Notes: generated from the letters alone by a model not told the origin. DNA of 64,000 nucleotides from Paenibacillus oleatilyticus (GCF_018998565.1 NZ_JAHNZO010000002.1:186001-250000), one strand, 5' to 3'; positions 8,727 to 18,161 are shown, counted from the stretch's first letter. Translations and numbers: made by a program.

Positions 8727-8860
8727 CCTTTCGCGGAAACTTTATGTTTATTATATCATATACAATGTAAAGTGAACATGTACATATATTGATCGAAAGT
8801 AAATTATGTAGTATACATATGTATGTGGGTAAACGAAGGGAGTGGGAGAGTTTGACCATT

Positions 8861-9691
8861 ATGGCAGCAGAAATTTTAATGATTTCCATCTTGGCGGGCA
8901 TTGTCGGTTCCGTTCTCGGGCTTGGAGGAGGCATCGTCGTGACGCCGGCGCTGACGCTTCTGTTCGGCGTAGACATCCGGCTTGCCATCGGGGCAAGCAT
9001 CATATCCGTGATCGCGACTTCGAGCGGAGCGGCGATCGCTTACATCAAGGACCGGATCACCAATGTCAGAGTCGGCATGTTTTTGGAGATCGCGACGACG
9101 ATCGGGGCGATTACGGGGGCGTTCCTGGGCGGTCTGATGTCCCCCGCGGTCCTGTATGTCATTTTCGGGCTGCTGCTTCTGTATTCCGCATTGGCGATGC
9201 TGAAGAAAGCGAAGAGCGAGCTGCCTCAAGACGTTCCGCTCCATCCGTTAGCCCGGAAGCTCAAGCTGCAAGGGGCGTACTATGACAAGGCGTTGAACGA
9301 AAATGTCTCTTATCACGTCGACAATGTGTACGGCGGCTTCGGAGTCATGTACGGAGCGGGCGTCGTATCCGGCTTGCTGGGGATCGGCAGCGGCAGCTTT
9401 AAGGTGATGGCGATGGACGTGTTTATGAAGCTTCCGCTCAAAGTATCCAGCGCGACGAGCAATTTTATGATGGGCGTAACAGGCGCGGCCAGCGCGGGTG
9501 TGTATTTGTTCAGGGGAGACATCGACCCGGGGATAGCCGCTCCCGTCGCTTTGGGCGTATTGATCGGAGCGACGGCCGGAGCCAGAATCATGCAGCGGAT
9601 GAAAAGCACGACGATTCGCAAATGGTTCATTCCGGTCCTAACGTACGTTGCCGTACAAATGATCCTGCAAGGAACGGGGGTTATCGCATGA
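8861..9691 (+). CDS. TSUP family permease (TauE/SafE-like)
   Basis: About 276 residues with eight or more hydrophobic segments. The paired family motifs are both seen: GSVLGLGGGIVVTPAL near the N-terminus and GLLGIGSGSFKVMAMDVFMKLPLKVSSATSNFMMGVT (in part: GLLGIGSG, KVSSATS) in the second half. Such proteins move sulfite, sulfoacetate or other anions. ATG 8861 is taken as start; TTG 8852 with GGGAG 9 nt upstream is equally good. The stop overlaps the next start (ATGA). Confidence 0.85.
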   Translation: MAAEILMISILAGIVGSVLGLGGGIVVTPALTLLFGVDIRLAIGASIISVIATSSGAAIAYIKDRITNVRVGMFLEIATTIGAITGAFLGGLMSPAVLYVIFGLLLLYSALAMLKKAKSELPQDVPLHPLARKLKLQGAYYDKALNENVSYHVDNVYGGFGVMYGAGVVSGLLGIGSGSFKVMAMDVFMKLPLKVSSATSNFMMGVTGAASAGVYLFRGDIDPGIAAPVALGVLIGATAGARIMQRMKSTTIRKWFIPVLTYVAVQMILQGTGVIA

Positions 9692-10068
9692 GCCAGGGGG
9701 ATGGGCGTCAAGAGAGCGGTCGTTCGATTACCGTCGTGGAGCTTAGGATCAGCCAATATTTGCGGGCGGGAGTGCTTCTGAGCGCGGCCGTCATTTTATT
9801 GGGGCTGGCACTCTTCCTGATTCTGGGAGACAGCGGATACCCGGGAAGGACGTTTCCGGCCCGTCTGCCGGAAATCGGGCAAGGCTTGCTGCAGCTTAAG
9901 CCGTACGCCGTCATTTTGACGGGGCTGCTGATGCTAATTCTGACACCGGTATTTCGGGTAGGGATTTCGATCCTTGTCTTCCTGAAGGAGAAAGATTATT
10001 TATACGCGGGCATCAGCCTGCTTGTTTTTCTCATTCTGATCGTCAGCTTTTTGCTCGGCAAGGCTTAA
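9688..10068 (+). CDS. DUF1634 membrane protein
   Basis: 126 residues with three hydrophobic helices. The pattern (ISQYLRAGVLLSAAVILLGL at the start, LGDSGYPG, a central KPYAVILTGLLMLILTPVFRV, and FLKEKDYLYAGISLLVFLILI at the end) is typical of DUF1634, which is very often encoded right after TSUP permeases. ATG 9688 overlaps the permease stop, so the two are translationally coupled and probably form one transport unit. Confidence 0.85.
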   Translation: MSQGDGRQESGRSITVVELRISQYLRAGVLLSAAVILLGLALFLILGDSGYPGRTFPARLPEIGQGLLQLKPYAVILTGLLMLILTPVFRVGISILVFLKEKDYLYAGISLLVFLILIVSFLLGKA

Positions 10069-10183
10069 GCGCCTGCTTGGGAGTGCGCTCTGCTACTTTT
10101 TGCCATGGGTATCGTCATTATATAGAGGGCTTTATGGCGGAACGATTGCGCAAATCCCAAGAATCGAAGGTCGAGGTATCCGT

Positions 10184-11302
10184 ATGATATTTTTGGATAA
10201 GCTGAAAAAAATAGACCGCGGCATCGTTGTGCTTCTGCTGTGCTTGATGGCCGCCGGTACAGTGGCGGTTTACCGGGCCACCGCAGGGACCAAATTGGAT
10301 GGACTGCATATCAGCAGCATGATGTATTTCGGCGTCTTTTGCATTCCGATGCTGCTGGTCACGGTGCTTAATTACCGGTTACTCACCGGCAAGCTGGCGT
10401 ATTATTTGTACGCCTTCGGCATCGGAATGCTGGCCTACGTCCATTGGAAAGGGCAGGTCGTGAACGGCGCGGCCCGGTGGTTGAGCATCGGTTCCGTGGA
10501 AATTCAACCCTCCGAACCGGTGAAACTGTTCACGATTCTGCTTGCTGCCCATTTGCTGCAAAAGCGGGAGGGAGAGAAGCTGCGCTTCGTTCAGGATCTC
10601 CTTCCCGTCTGTGCCGTTTTTGCCTTGCCTATCCTGTTTATTTTGAAACAGCCCGATTTGGGCACGGCTCTCGTATTTGTCGGCATCTTCTTCGGGATGC
10701 TGTGGACGGGCAACATTCGATTGTCGTATATGCTGACCGCCGTTGGCACTGCCGGGATTGCGGTAGGGTCAGTGCTGTGGCTGTATTATGCCGACCGTGA
10801 ACTGCTGTCGAAGATCGTCAAGCCGCACCAGATGGCGAGAATCCAGACGTTCCTGGAACCGGGAAGCGATCCCCAGAAGTCGTGGCATTATGAACAAGCG
10901 CGAATCGCCATCGGTTCGGGCCAACTGCATGGAAATAACGGTCTGTACCAGCAGCAGGGTTTTGTCCCTTACGCCTACTCCGATTCGATCTTCGCGGTTG
11001 TCGGTGAAAAGTACGGATTTTTGGGCGCGACGATTTTGCTCATGCTGTATTTTTTGCTGATCTACCGGATGGTCGGCATTATTTTGGAGACGAAGGAACT
11101 AGCGGGCTCTTACCTTGTGTCGGGAATGACGGCCATGCTTGTCTTTCAGATTTACGTGAATATCGGGATGCATATCGGATTGGTGCCGCTGACCGGGATC
11201 TCTCTGCCGTTCATCAGCTACGGAGGAAGCTCGCTGCTCACCAATATGGTTGCGCTCGGCCTAGTTTTAAGCGTCAAAATTCATCAAGGCTCGTTCGAAT
11301 AA
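10184..11302 (+). CDS. FtsW/RodA/SpoVE family protein
   Basis: About 372 residues with ten predicted TM helices. Typical SEDS motifs are VVNGAARWLSIGSVEIQPSEPVKL (seen as NGAARWLSIG and QPSE), KQPDLGTALVF, SGQLHGNNGLYQQQGFVPYAYSDSIFAVVGEKYGF (in part: GFVPYAYSDSIFAV.GEKYG) and the C-terminal VPLTGISLPFISYGGSS. SEDS proteins polymerise peptidoglycan glycan strands with a class B PBP. ATG 10184 has GAGG 7 nt upstream. The gene stands just before the two-component system of the envelope locus. It is more RodA-like than FtsW-like, and no partner PBP lies nearby. Confidence 0.88.
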   Translation: MIFLDKLKKIDRGIVVLLLCLMAAGTVAVYRATAGTKLDGLHISSMMYFGVFCIPMLLVTVLNYRLLTGKLAYYLYAFGIGMLAYVHWKGQVVNGAARWLSIGSVEIQPSEPVKLFTILLAAHLLQKREGEKLRFVQDLLPVCAVFALPILFILKQPDLGTALVFVGIFFGMLWTGNIRLSYMLTAVGTAGIAVGSVLWLYYADRELLSKIVKPHQMARIQTFLEPGSDPQKSWHYEQARIAIGSGQLHGNNGLYQQQGFVPYAYSDSIFAVVGEKYGFLGATILLMLYFLLIYRMVGIILETKELAGSYLVSGMTAMLVFQIYVNIGMHIGLVPLTGISLPFISYGGSSLLTNMVALGLVLSVKIHQGSFE

Positions 11303-11327
11303 GGCGTTCTTGCTCTAACCTGTACCT

Positions 11328-11374
11328 GATTTGCACCGGATCTGCATTTTATCTTCACTTCTTCCTATTATTCT
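11328..11374 (+). promoter_or_regulatory. Three 11-bp direct repeats upstream of the two-component operon
   Basis: GATTTGCACCG, GATCTGCATTT and TATCTTCACTT (11328-11338, 11339-11349, 11350-11360) are contiguous direct repeats with 11-bp periodicity, followed by a TATTAT -10-like hexamer near 11368. This layout is typical of OmpR/PhoB-family binding sites. A close match lies upstream of the deacetylase operon (14016-14051), so I infer binding by the response regulator encoded just downstream. Confidence 0.55.
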
Positions 11375-11440
11375 TTCTTGAAGTGGGGCGCGAAGGGGAA
11401 TAGAATGATAGGGACAATGAAGGCAACGGGAGAGCATGCG

Positions 11441-12130
11441 ATGCAGAGAACGATATTAATCGTGGAAGACGAGCCGATTTTACGCGAAATTATGAAGGAT
11501 TATTTCATCAACGAAGGCTTTGACGTGCTGGAAGCGGGGGACGGGAAAGAAGCGCTGTCGCTCTTTCAGGATCGCGAAGTGCATTTGATTATTTTGGATA
11601 TCATGCTGCCGGAGCTGGACGGCTGGTCCGTATGCCGGCGCATCCGCAAGAGCTCGAACGTTCCGATCATTATGCTGACGGCCCGGGTGGATGAGGACGA
11701 TACGCTGCTCGGATTCGAGCTGGGCGCGGATGACTATGTGACCAAGCCGTACAGTCCCCCGATTTTATTGGCCAGAGCGAAACGGCTGCTCGACAGCAGA
11801 ACGGTTCGCGAGCCTGCGGACGACATAAGCGATAGGTTAGAAAGCGGTAACGGCATTGCAGTGCATTTTCCCTCCCGCACCGTGACGGTAGACGGAACGA
11901 ACTGCAATTTGACGCACACCGAATTTGAAATACTAACGTATTTAATGAAAAATAAAGGGATCGTCATTACAAGAGAACAGCTCATTACCAAAATTTGGGG
12001 ATATGACTTCGTAGGCGACGAACGCACCGTCAATAGCCACATCCGCAATCTGCGCCACAAATTAGGGAACAAGTCCAAATGCATCAGCACGGTTGTCCGT
12101 TCTGGCTATAAATTCGAGGATCACGCATGA
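11441..12130 (+). CDS. OmpR/PhoB family response regulator
   Basis: About 229 residues. Receiver domain (ILIVEDEPILREI with the acidic pair, LIILDIMLPELDGW with phospho-Asp, IMLTAR with Thr, GADDYVTKPY with Lys) is followed by a winged-helix trans_reg_C domain (LTHTEFEILTYLMKNKG...RTVNSHIRNLRHKL). The start is ATG 11441, with GGGAGAG 6 nt upstream; an in-frame ATG at 11405 lacks a good site. It overlaps the kinase gene by ATGA. The likely targets are its own operon and the deacetylase operon. Confidence 0.93.
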   Translation: MQRTILIVEDEPILREIMKDYFINEGFDVLEAGDGKEALSLFQDREVHLIILDIMLPELDGWSVCRRIRKSSNVPIIMLTARVDEDDTLLGFELGADDYVTKPYSPPILLARAKRLLDSRTVREPADDISDRLESGNGIAVHFPSRTVTVDGTNCNLTHTEFEILTYLMKNKGIVITREQLITKIWGYDFVGDERTVNSHIRNLRHKLGNKSKCISTVVRSGYKFEDHA

Positions 12131-13950
12131 AGATCGGCATCGTATCTAAGCTGTTTTTGCTGACGACCGCGTTATGCGTGCTTGTTCTGACGATCATTTT
12201 TGGCGGACAAGCCATATTTTTTAAACAATTTTATGTGTATCAAAAAGAGGAGGATGTAAAGACAGCCCTTCAAGCTTATAAACAGGATTACCTGAAAAAT
12301 GCCGGAGACGCACAGGCCATGGCCAGGCTTGAGCAAGATTTCTATCGAAAGCACAGCACCTGGATCACGACATTGGATGCCATGGGCAATTTGATATATA
12401 CGGACGATTTTTACATGGAGGTCCGCTTGGAGCGCTCTACGTACACACCCGCCCTTTCCGGCAAAACGATGACCATCCCGCTGTACAGTGTCATGAATGT
12501 GGAGGATTTCAGTAAAGACATTCCGTTTCTTGAACCATTTATTAAAGAGGGGCTGCCGATTACTATAGAAGGCATCATGGTGAAAAACCGGTTGTTTCCG
12601 CAGCGGATGGGGCCGAATGTATCCGAACTGAGAAAGGAAGCCCGGCTGGAAAATCAGCATCTGGTGAAGAAGGAGTATGAAGTCGTCTCCCGGTTCGAGA
12701 ATGGGTTCAAGTATCGTGAAAAGTATCCCACCGATCTTGTTATCGGAACGATTACGAAAGTCGAGACACCGGAAGGAACGGGAATTTCGCGCTATACGAA
12801 CCATTTGTTTCTGGAACGGGTCAAAGCTTTTCAAGCGGATCTTCTTTTCGGTGACTATGAAGGCGATTCGAATCCGAATCGGATCATGAATTATGAAGAA
12901 AACCATGTGAATTACAAAATATTCGTGGACCGTATCGAAGATCCGGCAGGGAATCCCACATACATTTTCGCGATGACGTCACTGCAGCCTGTAGATGAGG
13001 CCGCGGGGGTGATGCAGGATTACTATGTATATATCATTATCGCCACACTGCTGCTCGTGCTGCTGGCATCGTTCTATTATTCCCGCGGGATTGCCCGTCC
13101 TTTGCTGCGCATCAACCATACGACGAGAAAAATTGCGGAGCTGGACTTTTCCGAAAAAATTCCGATCACAACCAAGGATGAGATCGGAGACCTGTCGCGC
13201 AATATTAACGAGCTTTCCGACCGGCTGCATTCCTACATTGAACAGCTTCAGCAGGATATCGAGAAAGAAAAGCAGCTGGAGCATACGAGGAAAGAATTTA
13301 TTTCCGGCGTATCGCACGAATTGAAGACGCCGCTGAGCGTGATCCAAAGCTGTCTGTCGATTCTGAGGGACGGGGTGGCGAGCCACAAGCGAGACCACTA
13401 TTTCGCCGCTATGGAGAACGAAGTGAAGAAGATGGATCTGCTCATCGTCGATATGCTCGATCTGGCGAAATACGAGTCGGGGACGTATAAGATGAAGATG
13501 GATTCGTTCGCGATCGATGACGTCATCGGGCAGGTATGCGAGAAGTTGGCGATCGAAATCGAGCAAAAGCAATTGCAGCTGCACCTCCAGCTGTCCCCGG
13601 CTATCGTGATTGCCAATCAGCACCGGATCGAACAGGTGATCGTCAATTTCTTGACCAACGCCATTCGGCATACGCCGGAACGAGAATCCATTTACGTCTC
13701 GACCGTCGAAGAGCGCGATACGGTGATGGTCCGTATTGAAAATAAAGGGGCTTCCATCCCGGACGAGTATCTGGAAAAAATCTGGGACCGGTTTTACCGC
13801 GCCGAGCCTTCCCGTCATCGTTCCACGGGAGGAACCGGGTTGGGGCTTGCGATCTGCAAAAAAATATTGGAGCTGCATGGCGTATCTTATGGCGTGACCA
13901 ATACGGCGGACGGCGTGCTGTTCTTTTTCCGCCTGAATAAGAAAGTGTAG
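12127..13950 (+). CDS. Sensor histidine kinase with large extracellular domain
   Basis: 607 residues. TM1 (about residues 8-30), a long extracytoplasmic sensor (31-298) without a recognisable family, TM2 (IIIATLLLVLLASFYY, about 303-320), HAMP (to about 375), HisKA with FISGVSHELKTPLSVIQS (phospho-His near residue 398) and HATPase_c with NAIRHTP (N box), a G box reading GGTGLGLAICKKIL and a DRFYRAEPS F-type box. It pairs with the preceding regulator through a 4-bp overlap. A ligand linked to the cell wall is likely given the neighbours, but this is inferred. Confidence 0.93.
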   Translation: MKIGIVSKLFLLTTALCVLVLTIIFGGQAIFFKQFYVYQKEEDVKTALQAYKQDYLKNAGDAQAMARLEQDFYRKHSTWITTLDAMGNLIYTDDFYMEVRLERSTYTPALSGKTMTIPLYSVMNVEDFSKDIPFLEPFIKEGLPITIEGIMVKNRLFPQRMGPNVSELRKEARLENQHLVKKEYEVVSRFENGFKYREKYPTDLVIGTITKVETPEGTGISRYTNHLFLERVKAFQADLLFGDYEGDSNPNRIMNYEENHVNYKIFVDRIEDPAGNPTYIFAMTSLQPVDEAAGVMQDYYVYIIIATLLLVLLASFYYSRGIARPLLRINHTTRKIAELDFSEKIPITTKDEIGDLSRNINELSDRLHSYIEQLQQDIEKEKQLEHTRKEFISGVSHELKTPLSVIQSCLSILRDGVASHKRDHYFAAMENEVKKMDLLIVDMLDLAKYESGTYKMKMDSFAIDDVIGQVCEKLAIEIEQKQLQLHLQLSPAIVIANQHRIEQVIVNFLTNAIRHTPERESIYVSTVEERDTVMVRIENKGASIPDEYLEKIWDRFYRAEPSRHRSTGGTGLGLAICKKILELHGVSYGVTNTADGVLFFFRLNKKV

Positions 13951-13973
13951 AACTTCGGTTCTGCACTTTTTTT
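13942..13973 (+). terminator. Rho-independent terminator of the two-component operon
   Basis: AAAGTGTAGAAC and GTTCTGCACTTT flank a TTCG tetraloop and run into seven T's. The left arm overlaps the kinase stop codon (13948-13950). Confidence 0.85.
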
Positions 13974-14004
13974 GCATGTCCGCAGAACTCGCTATTCTTT
14001 AATT

Positions 14005-14051
14005 CATCTGAATGCGATCTGCATTTCATCTTCATCTTACTCTATTAATCT
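14005..14051 (+). promoter_or_regulatory. Direct repeats upstream of the deacetylase operon
   Basis: GATCTGCATTT (14016-14026) and CATCTTCATCT (14027-14037), followed by TACTCTATTAATC, align almost base for base with 11339-11374 upstream of the response regulator gene. The shared 36-bp block in two promoters of one locus points to a common regulator. A TCTATCGATAGA palindrome follows at 14048-14059. Confidence 0.55.
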
Positions 14052-14077
14052 ATCGATAGAGAGAGGAGATGGATGGA

Positions 14078-14857
14078 GTGGGAAGCAGGAAAAGAGCAAG
14101 AAGATGGGGCTTCATACTGGCTGCCGCAGGACTGCTGTTTTTCGGGCTGTCGAAGGTGACGGCTTTTCCTGAAAAGGAGGTCTCGAAGCCCAGTGGTGCG
14201 CCTGCGGATACGAAACCGGCAGCCGCTGCCGGCGGCAAGCCGCAAGGGAAAGTCGTCTACTTGACGTTTGACGACGGCCCGAGCGAGTGGACGGGGGAAT
14301 TTCTGGACGTCCTGAAGCAGAATAACATCAAAGCGACCTTCTTTATGCAGGGGAGCAATTTAAAACGCGCCAATTTGCAGGATCAGGTGAGACGAGCCGT
14401 GCGGGAAGGGAACTACGTCGGCGGTCACAGCATGACGCATCAATATAAGAAGCTGTACGATGAGAAGCAATTCGTGCCGGAGATGAAGCAAACGTTGTCG
14501 CTCATCCGCCAAATCACGGGCGAGAATCCGCATTTGGTGCGCCCGCCGTACGGCTCGGCGCCGGGGTTAAACGATAAGCGCCTTCGCGATCAAATTGTGC
14601 AAGCGGAAATCAAGGTGTGGGACTGGACTATTGATTCGAACGATTGGAACCTTAAAAACCGCCCGAGCGAGATCGTCGAAAACATCAAGAAGCAGACGAA
14701 GGCGGACCTGGAAGTCGTACTCATGCACGAAAAGCCGCAAACGCTGCAAGTGCTGCCTGAAATCATCGATTTTTATAAGCAAAAGGGCTACAAGTTCGCC
14801 GTCTATGACGAAACGAAGCATTTTCACCTGAATTTCATGAAAGATCATCGCTTGTAA
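14078..14857 (+). CDS. Membrane-anchored polysaccharide deacetylase (NodB domain)
   Basis: About 259 residues. An N-terminal signal anchor (WGFILAAAGLLFFGLSKV) and Pro/Ala-rich linker precede a NodB domain. Its motifs are VYLTFDDGPS (catalytic base Asp and metal Asp), GGHSMTH (metal His pair), VRPPYGSAPG, VWDWTIDSNDW and VVLMHE, all intact. It resembles the peptidoglycan/chitooligosaccharide deacetylases (PdaA/YadE type). The start is probably GTG 14078, 9 nt after AGGAG; ATG 14069 abuts the ribosome binding site. It heads the operon with the SGNH, MBOAT and DHHW genes. Confidence 0.88.
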   Translation: MGSRKRARRWGFILAAAGLLFFGLSKVTAFPEKEVSKPSGAPADTKPAAAAGGKPQGKVVYLTFDDGPSEWTGEFLDVLKQNNIKATFFMQGSNLKRANLQDQVRRAVREGNYVGGHSMTHQYKKLYDEKQFVPEMKQTLSLIRQITGENPHLVRPPYGSAPGLNDKRLRDQIVQAEIKVWDWTIDSNDWNLKNRPSEIVENIKKQTKADLEVVLMHEKPQTLQVLPEIIDFYKQKGYKFAVYDETKHFHLNFMKDHRL

Positions 14858-14880
14858 ATCACAAAGGAGTGGGAATTGAA

Positions 14881-15561
14881 ATGGCAAACAAAATGGTAAA
14901 CAAAATGACGGCCATCGTACTGACAGGAGCTATCGCATTTACGTTGGCGGCCTGCGGAAATCAAGAACGGGAGCAGGGCCTGGCCGCTGCAACCCGTGAG
15001 AAGGAAGCGGCTGCTGCGACCGCCGAAGCTTCTTCGTATAAATCGATGTTTAGCTCAAGCGTCTTTCTCGGGGATTCGATCACGGAAGGGTTATCGTTCC
15101 ACGGAGTGCTGGATGATAAAAACGTGATGGGCAAAGCAGGGGCGACCGCGATGTTCGCCCTGGAGGATGTGGACGACTTGGCCGGACGAAACCCGAAGCA
15201 TGTCTTCATCCAATTGGGGTCGGACGACCTCCTGTGGCCTACGGACAATCCCAAGCAATTTTCGCTGACGAACTACGCGAAGCTGATCGGTAAAATCAAG
15301 GAAAAGCTGCCGAAAGCGAAAATCACGATTTTATCGGTCACTCCGGTGACGGCGGAAGCGGAGAAGAGCGAGCCCCGCTATAAAAACATTGCGGATTATA
15401 ATCAAGGCCTGAAGGAACTGGCTGCCAAGGAAAAGGTGGACTACACCGATGTATCCCCGATTTTTACGGCTCATCCGGACCTGCACGATAAGGACGGCAT
15501 CCATATGAAGGCCGAATATTATACGCAGCTGCTGAAGCTTTTGCGGGATCAAGTGAAATAG
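14881..15561 (+). CDS. SGNH/GDSL hydrolase-like lipoprotein
   Basis: About 226 residues. A lipoprotein signal ends with TLAACG. Block I reads VFLGDSITEGL (nucleophilic Ser), block III is IQLGSDDL (Asp where many members have Asn), and block V is DKDGIHM with the catalytic Asp and His. It is probably an esterase or acyl-transfer partner acting outside the membrane. AAAGGAG lies 11 nt before ATG 14881. In this operon it would work with the MBOAT and DHHW proteins on acetylated glycans. Confidence 0.82.
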   Translation: MANKMVNKMTAIVLTGAIAFTLAACGNQEREQGLAAATREKEAAAATAEASSYKSMFSSSVFLGDSITEGLSFHGVLDDKNVMGKAGATAMFALEDVDDLAGRNPKHVFIQLGSDDLLWPTDNPKQFSLTNYAKLIGKIKEKLPKAKITILSVTPVTAEAEKSEPRYKNIADYNQGLKELAAKEKVDYTDVSPIFTAHPDLHDKDGIHMKAEYYTQLLKLLRDQVK

Positions 15562-15588
15562 GGGCTTCCGACAAGGAGTGAACGGGCA

Positions 15589-16995
15589 TTGGTATTCAGC
15601 AGTCTGATCTTTCTATTCTTGTTTCTGCCTTTGACGCTTGTCGTTTATTATGTGTCGCCTGCCGGACTTCGCAATGCCGTGCTGCTCTTCGTCAGTCTGG
15701 TTTTTTATGCCTGGGGAGAGCCGGTCTATATCGTCATCATGGTCTTTTCAACGCTGTTCGACTATGCGAACGGGCTGCTGATCGATAAGTACAGAAGCCG
15801 CAAAAGCATCGCCAGAACGATATTCATCGGCTCCATCGTCGTCAACCTGGGTATTCTCGGCTTCTTCAAATATTACGGCTTCCTCGTGGACAATCTCAAT
15901 CAGCTGTTCGGCTTGTCGATTCAGGCGGCGGCGCTCCCGCTTCCGGTCGGCATCTCGTTCTATACGTTTCAGACGATGTCTTATGTGGTGGACGTGTACC
16001 GGGACAAAATCCCGACGCAGCGCAACCTGCTGTCGTTCGGCGCCTATATTACGATGTTCCCGCAGCTTGTTGCGGGTCCGATCGTCAAGTACGGCGATAT
16101 AGCGCATCAGCTCACGGACCGGAGCGTGACGTTGGACCGGTTCGGCGAAGGGGCGGCGCTGTTCATCCGGGGGCTTGCCAAAAAAGTGCTTCTAGCCAAC
16201 AACATCGGGCTGCTGTGGGCAAGTGTGAAAGCGACGCCCGCGGACGAGCTGACCGTGGCTTCCGCCTGGCTCGGCATCATCGCTTTCACGTTTCAAATTT
16301 ATTTCGATTTCAGCGGCTATTCGGATATGGCGCGCGGCCTCGGCAAAATGTTCGGGTTTGATTTTATGGAAAACTTCAACTATCCGTATATTTCCAGAAG
16401 CGTCACGGAGTTTTGGCGCAGGTGGCACATTTCGTTAGGCTCCTGGTTCCGGGAGTATGTGTATATTCCGCTTGGCGGCAATCGGATGGGGACGCTGATC
16501 CAGTTCCGAAATTTGCTGGTCGTATGGTTTTTAACCGGATTATGGCACGGGGCAAGCTGGAATTTTGTCATCTGGGGCTTATATTTCGGGTTCTTCGTCA
16601 CGGTCGAAAAGCTGTTTCTGCTAAGATGGCTGCAAAATAAACCCGGCTTTGTCGGGCATGCGTATACGCTTGTGATCGTGATGGTCGGCTGGGTCTTTTT
16701 CGAATTCGAGAAGCTGTCGTCAGCCACCGCATATATCGGAACGATGTTCGGCTTCGGGGCGCACGGCCTCGCGGATAACCGCACATGGTACGAGTTGTCG
16801 GCGAATTTGCTCTTGTTAATCGTATTGGCCCTATGCTCGACTCCGTTTCCGAGTAAAGCTCTGAACCGGCTTACGGAAAGGTTCCAAAAGACAGGCGTTA
16901 TCGCCGTTCCTGCGGTCTATTTCGTCTTGCTGTTTCTGTCAACGGCCTATTTGGTCAATGCCACCTACAACCCTTTCCTCTACTTTAGATTTTGA
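15589..16995 (+). CDS. MBOAT family O-acyltransferase (AlgI/PatA-like)
   Basis: 468 residues, about eleven TM helices. Family hallmarks include FYAWGEP, GFFKYYGF, PVGISFYTFQTMSYVVD, MFPQLVAGPIVKY, the NFNYPYISRSVTEFWRRWHISLGSWFREYVYIPLGGNR region (seen in part: WRRWHISLG, YIPLGGNR) and GLWHGASWNFVIWG with the invariant catalytic His. It moves acyl groups across the membrane onto an extracellular polymer. The start is TTG 15589, with AAGGAG 10 nt upstream. The next gene gives the AlgJ/AlgX-like partner. Confidence 0.93.
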   Translation: MVFSSLIFLFLFLPLTLVVYYVSPAGLRNAVLLFVSLVFYAWGEPVYIVIMVFSTLFDYANGLLIDKYRSRKSIARTIFIGSIVVNLGILGFFKYYGFLVDNLNQLFGLSIQAAALPLPVGISFYTFQTMSYVVDVYRDKIPTQRNLLSFGAYITMFPQLVAGPIVKYGDIAHQLTDRSVTLDRFGEGAALFIRGLAKKVLLANNIGLLWASVKATPADELTVASAWLGIIAFTFQIYFDFSGYSDMARGLGKMFGFDFMENFNYPYISRSVTEFWRRWHISLGSWFREYVYIPLGGNRMGTLIQFRNLLVVWFLTGLWHGASWNFVIWGLYFGFFVTVEKLFLLRWLQNKPGFVGHAYTLVIVMVGWVFFEFEKLSSATAYIGTMFGFGAHGLADNRTWYELSANLLLLIVLALCSTPFPSKALNRLTERFQKTGVIAVPAVYFVLLFLSTAYLVNATYNPFLYFRF

Positions 16996-17012
16996 AGAGG
17001 GTGATCTTATTT

Positions 17013-18161
17013 ATGCACAAGTACGGTAAACGATCGCAATCGATTATCGCTATGCTGCTCTTGTTATTTCTCGGAGGCGTGCTGATTGTAAATTTGTTCA
17101 AGCCGAGCCAATCGTTCTCCGAAGCGGAAAACCGAAGCCTGGAGCAGCTTCCGCCGCTTTCGTTGCACAGCCTCGTTTCGGGAAAATTTACTTCCGGCTT
17201 TGAGAAATATATCTCCGATCAATTTATGGCCCGAGATTTCTGGATCGGCGTCAAATCCGATACGGACCGGGCGATGGGAAAGAAGGAGAGCAACGGGGTT
17301 TACCTCGGGAAGGACGGCTATCTCATTCAAAAGTTTACCCCGCCTGCAGAGGGCGATATGGAAATGAAAGTAAATGCGATCCATTCGCTCGCTAAGGCTT
17401 CGCCCGGACTGCGTACGTTCGTCATGCTCGTACCTACCGCCGCCAGCGTGCTTGCGGATAAGCTTCCGGACTACGCTCCGGCCGGCGAGGAGCTGGCGAA
17501 TCTCGATCAAGCGGGGCGGTCGCTCCACCGGGATATCCGCTTTGTCGACGTATATCCCGCGCTTCATGCGCAGCGGGAACAATCCGTTTACTATAAAACC
17601 GATCACCATTGGACGACAAGAGGCGCATTCTACGCCTATCAGGAGCTAAGCAAGCGGATGGGGCTGACCCCGAAGAAGGAAGAGGATTTTACGATCCGCA
17701 CAGTGACGGACGAGTTCTACGGTTCGCTGTATTCGAAGAGCGGCTTCCGACATGTCGAGCCTGACAGCATCGAGCTTTATATGCCGAAGGCGGGCGGGAG
17801 CTGCACCGTAGCCTACGTCGAAGAGGGGCGAACCTCGGATTCCATGTATGCGATGGACAATCTCGGCAAGAAGGACAAGTACACGGTATTTTTCGACGGC
17901 AATCATTCGTTAATACGAATAACGACGGGCCTTCGCGACGGAACGAAATTGCTGGTGGTCAAGGATTCGTATGCCAACAGCCTCATTCCTTTTCTGACAC
18001 CGCATTTCAGCGAAATTTATGTCGTCGATCCGAGATATTACGAGGACGACTTGAAGACGCTCATTCAAGAGCGTCAAATCCGCGACGTGCTGCTTCTGTA
18101 TAACGCCAATACGTTTTTTGAAGATCCGTCGTTGAACCGGCTGGCCGAGCCGGCGGAATGA
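17013..18161 (+). CDS. DHHW/AlgJ-like O-acetyltransferase partner protein
   Basis: About 382 residues with an N-terminal signal anchor (SIIAMLLLLFLGGVLIVNLF). Motifs: SEAENRSLEQLPPLS, FEKYISDQFMARDFW, the YYKTDHHWTTRGAFYAYQ signature that names DHHW proteins, and VKDSYANSLIPFL with the likely catalytic Ser. In AlgJ/AlgX-type proteins the Ser with Asp-His transfers acetyl groups delivered by the MBOAT partner. ATG 17013 is preferred because GAGGGTG lies 9 nt upstream; an upstream TTG at 16992 overlaps the MBOAT stop. Confidence 0.88.
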   Translation: MHKYGKRSQSIIAMLLLLFLGGVLIVNLFKPSQSFSEAENRSLEQLPPLSLHSLVSGKFTSGFEKYISDQFMARDFWIGVKSDTDRAMGKKESNGVYLGKDGYLIQKFTPPAEGDMEMKVNAIHSLAKASPGLRTFVMLVPTAASVLADKLPDYAPAGEELANLDQAGRSLHRDIRFVDVYPALHAQREQSVYYKTDHHWTTRGAFYAYQELSKRMGLTPKKEEDFTIRTVTDEFYGSLYSKSGFRHVEPDSIELYMPKAGGSCTVAYVEEGRTSDSMYAMDNLGKKDKYTVFFDGNHSLIRITTGLRDGTKLLVVKDSYANSLIPFLTPHFSEIYVVDPRYYEDDLKTLIQERQIRDVLLLYNANTFFEDPSLNRLAEPAE

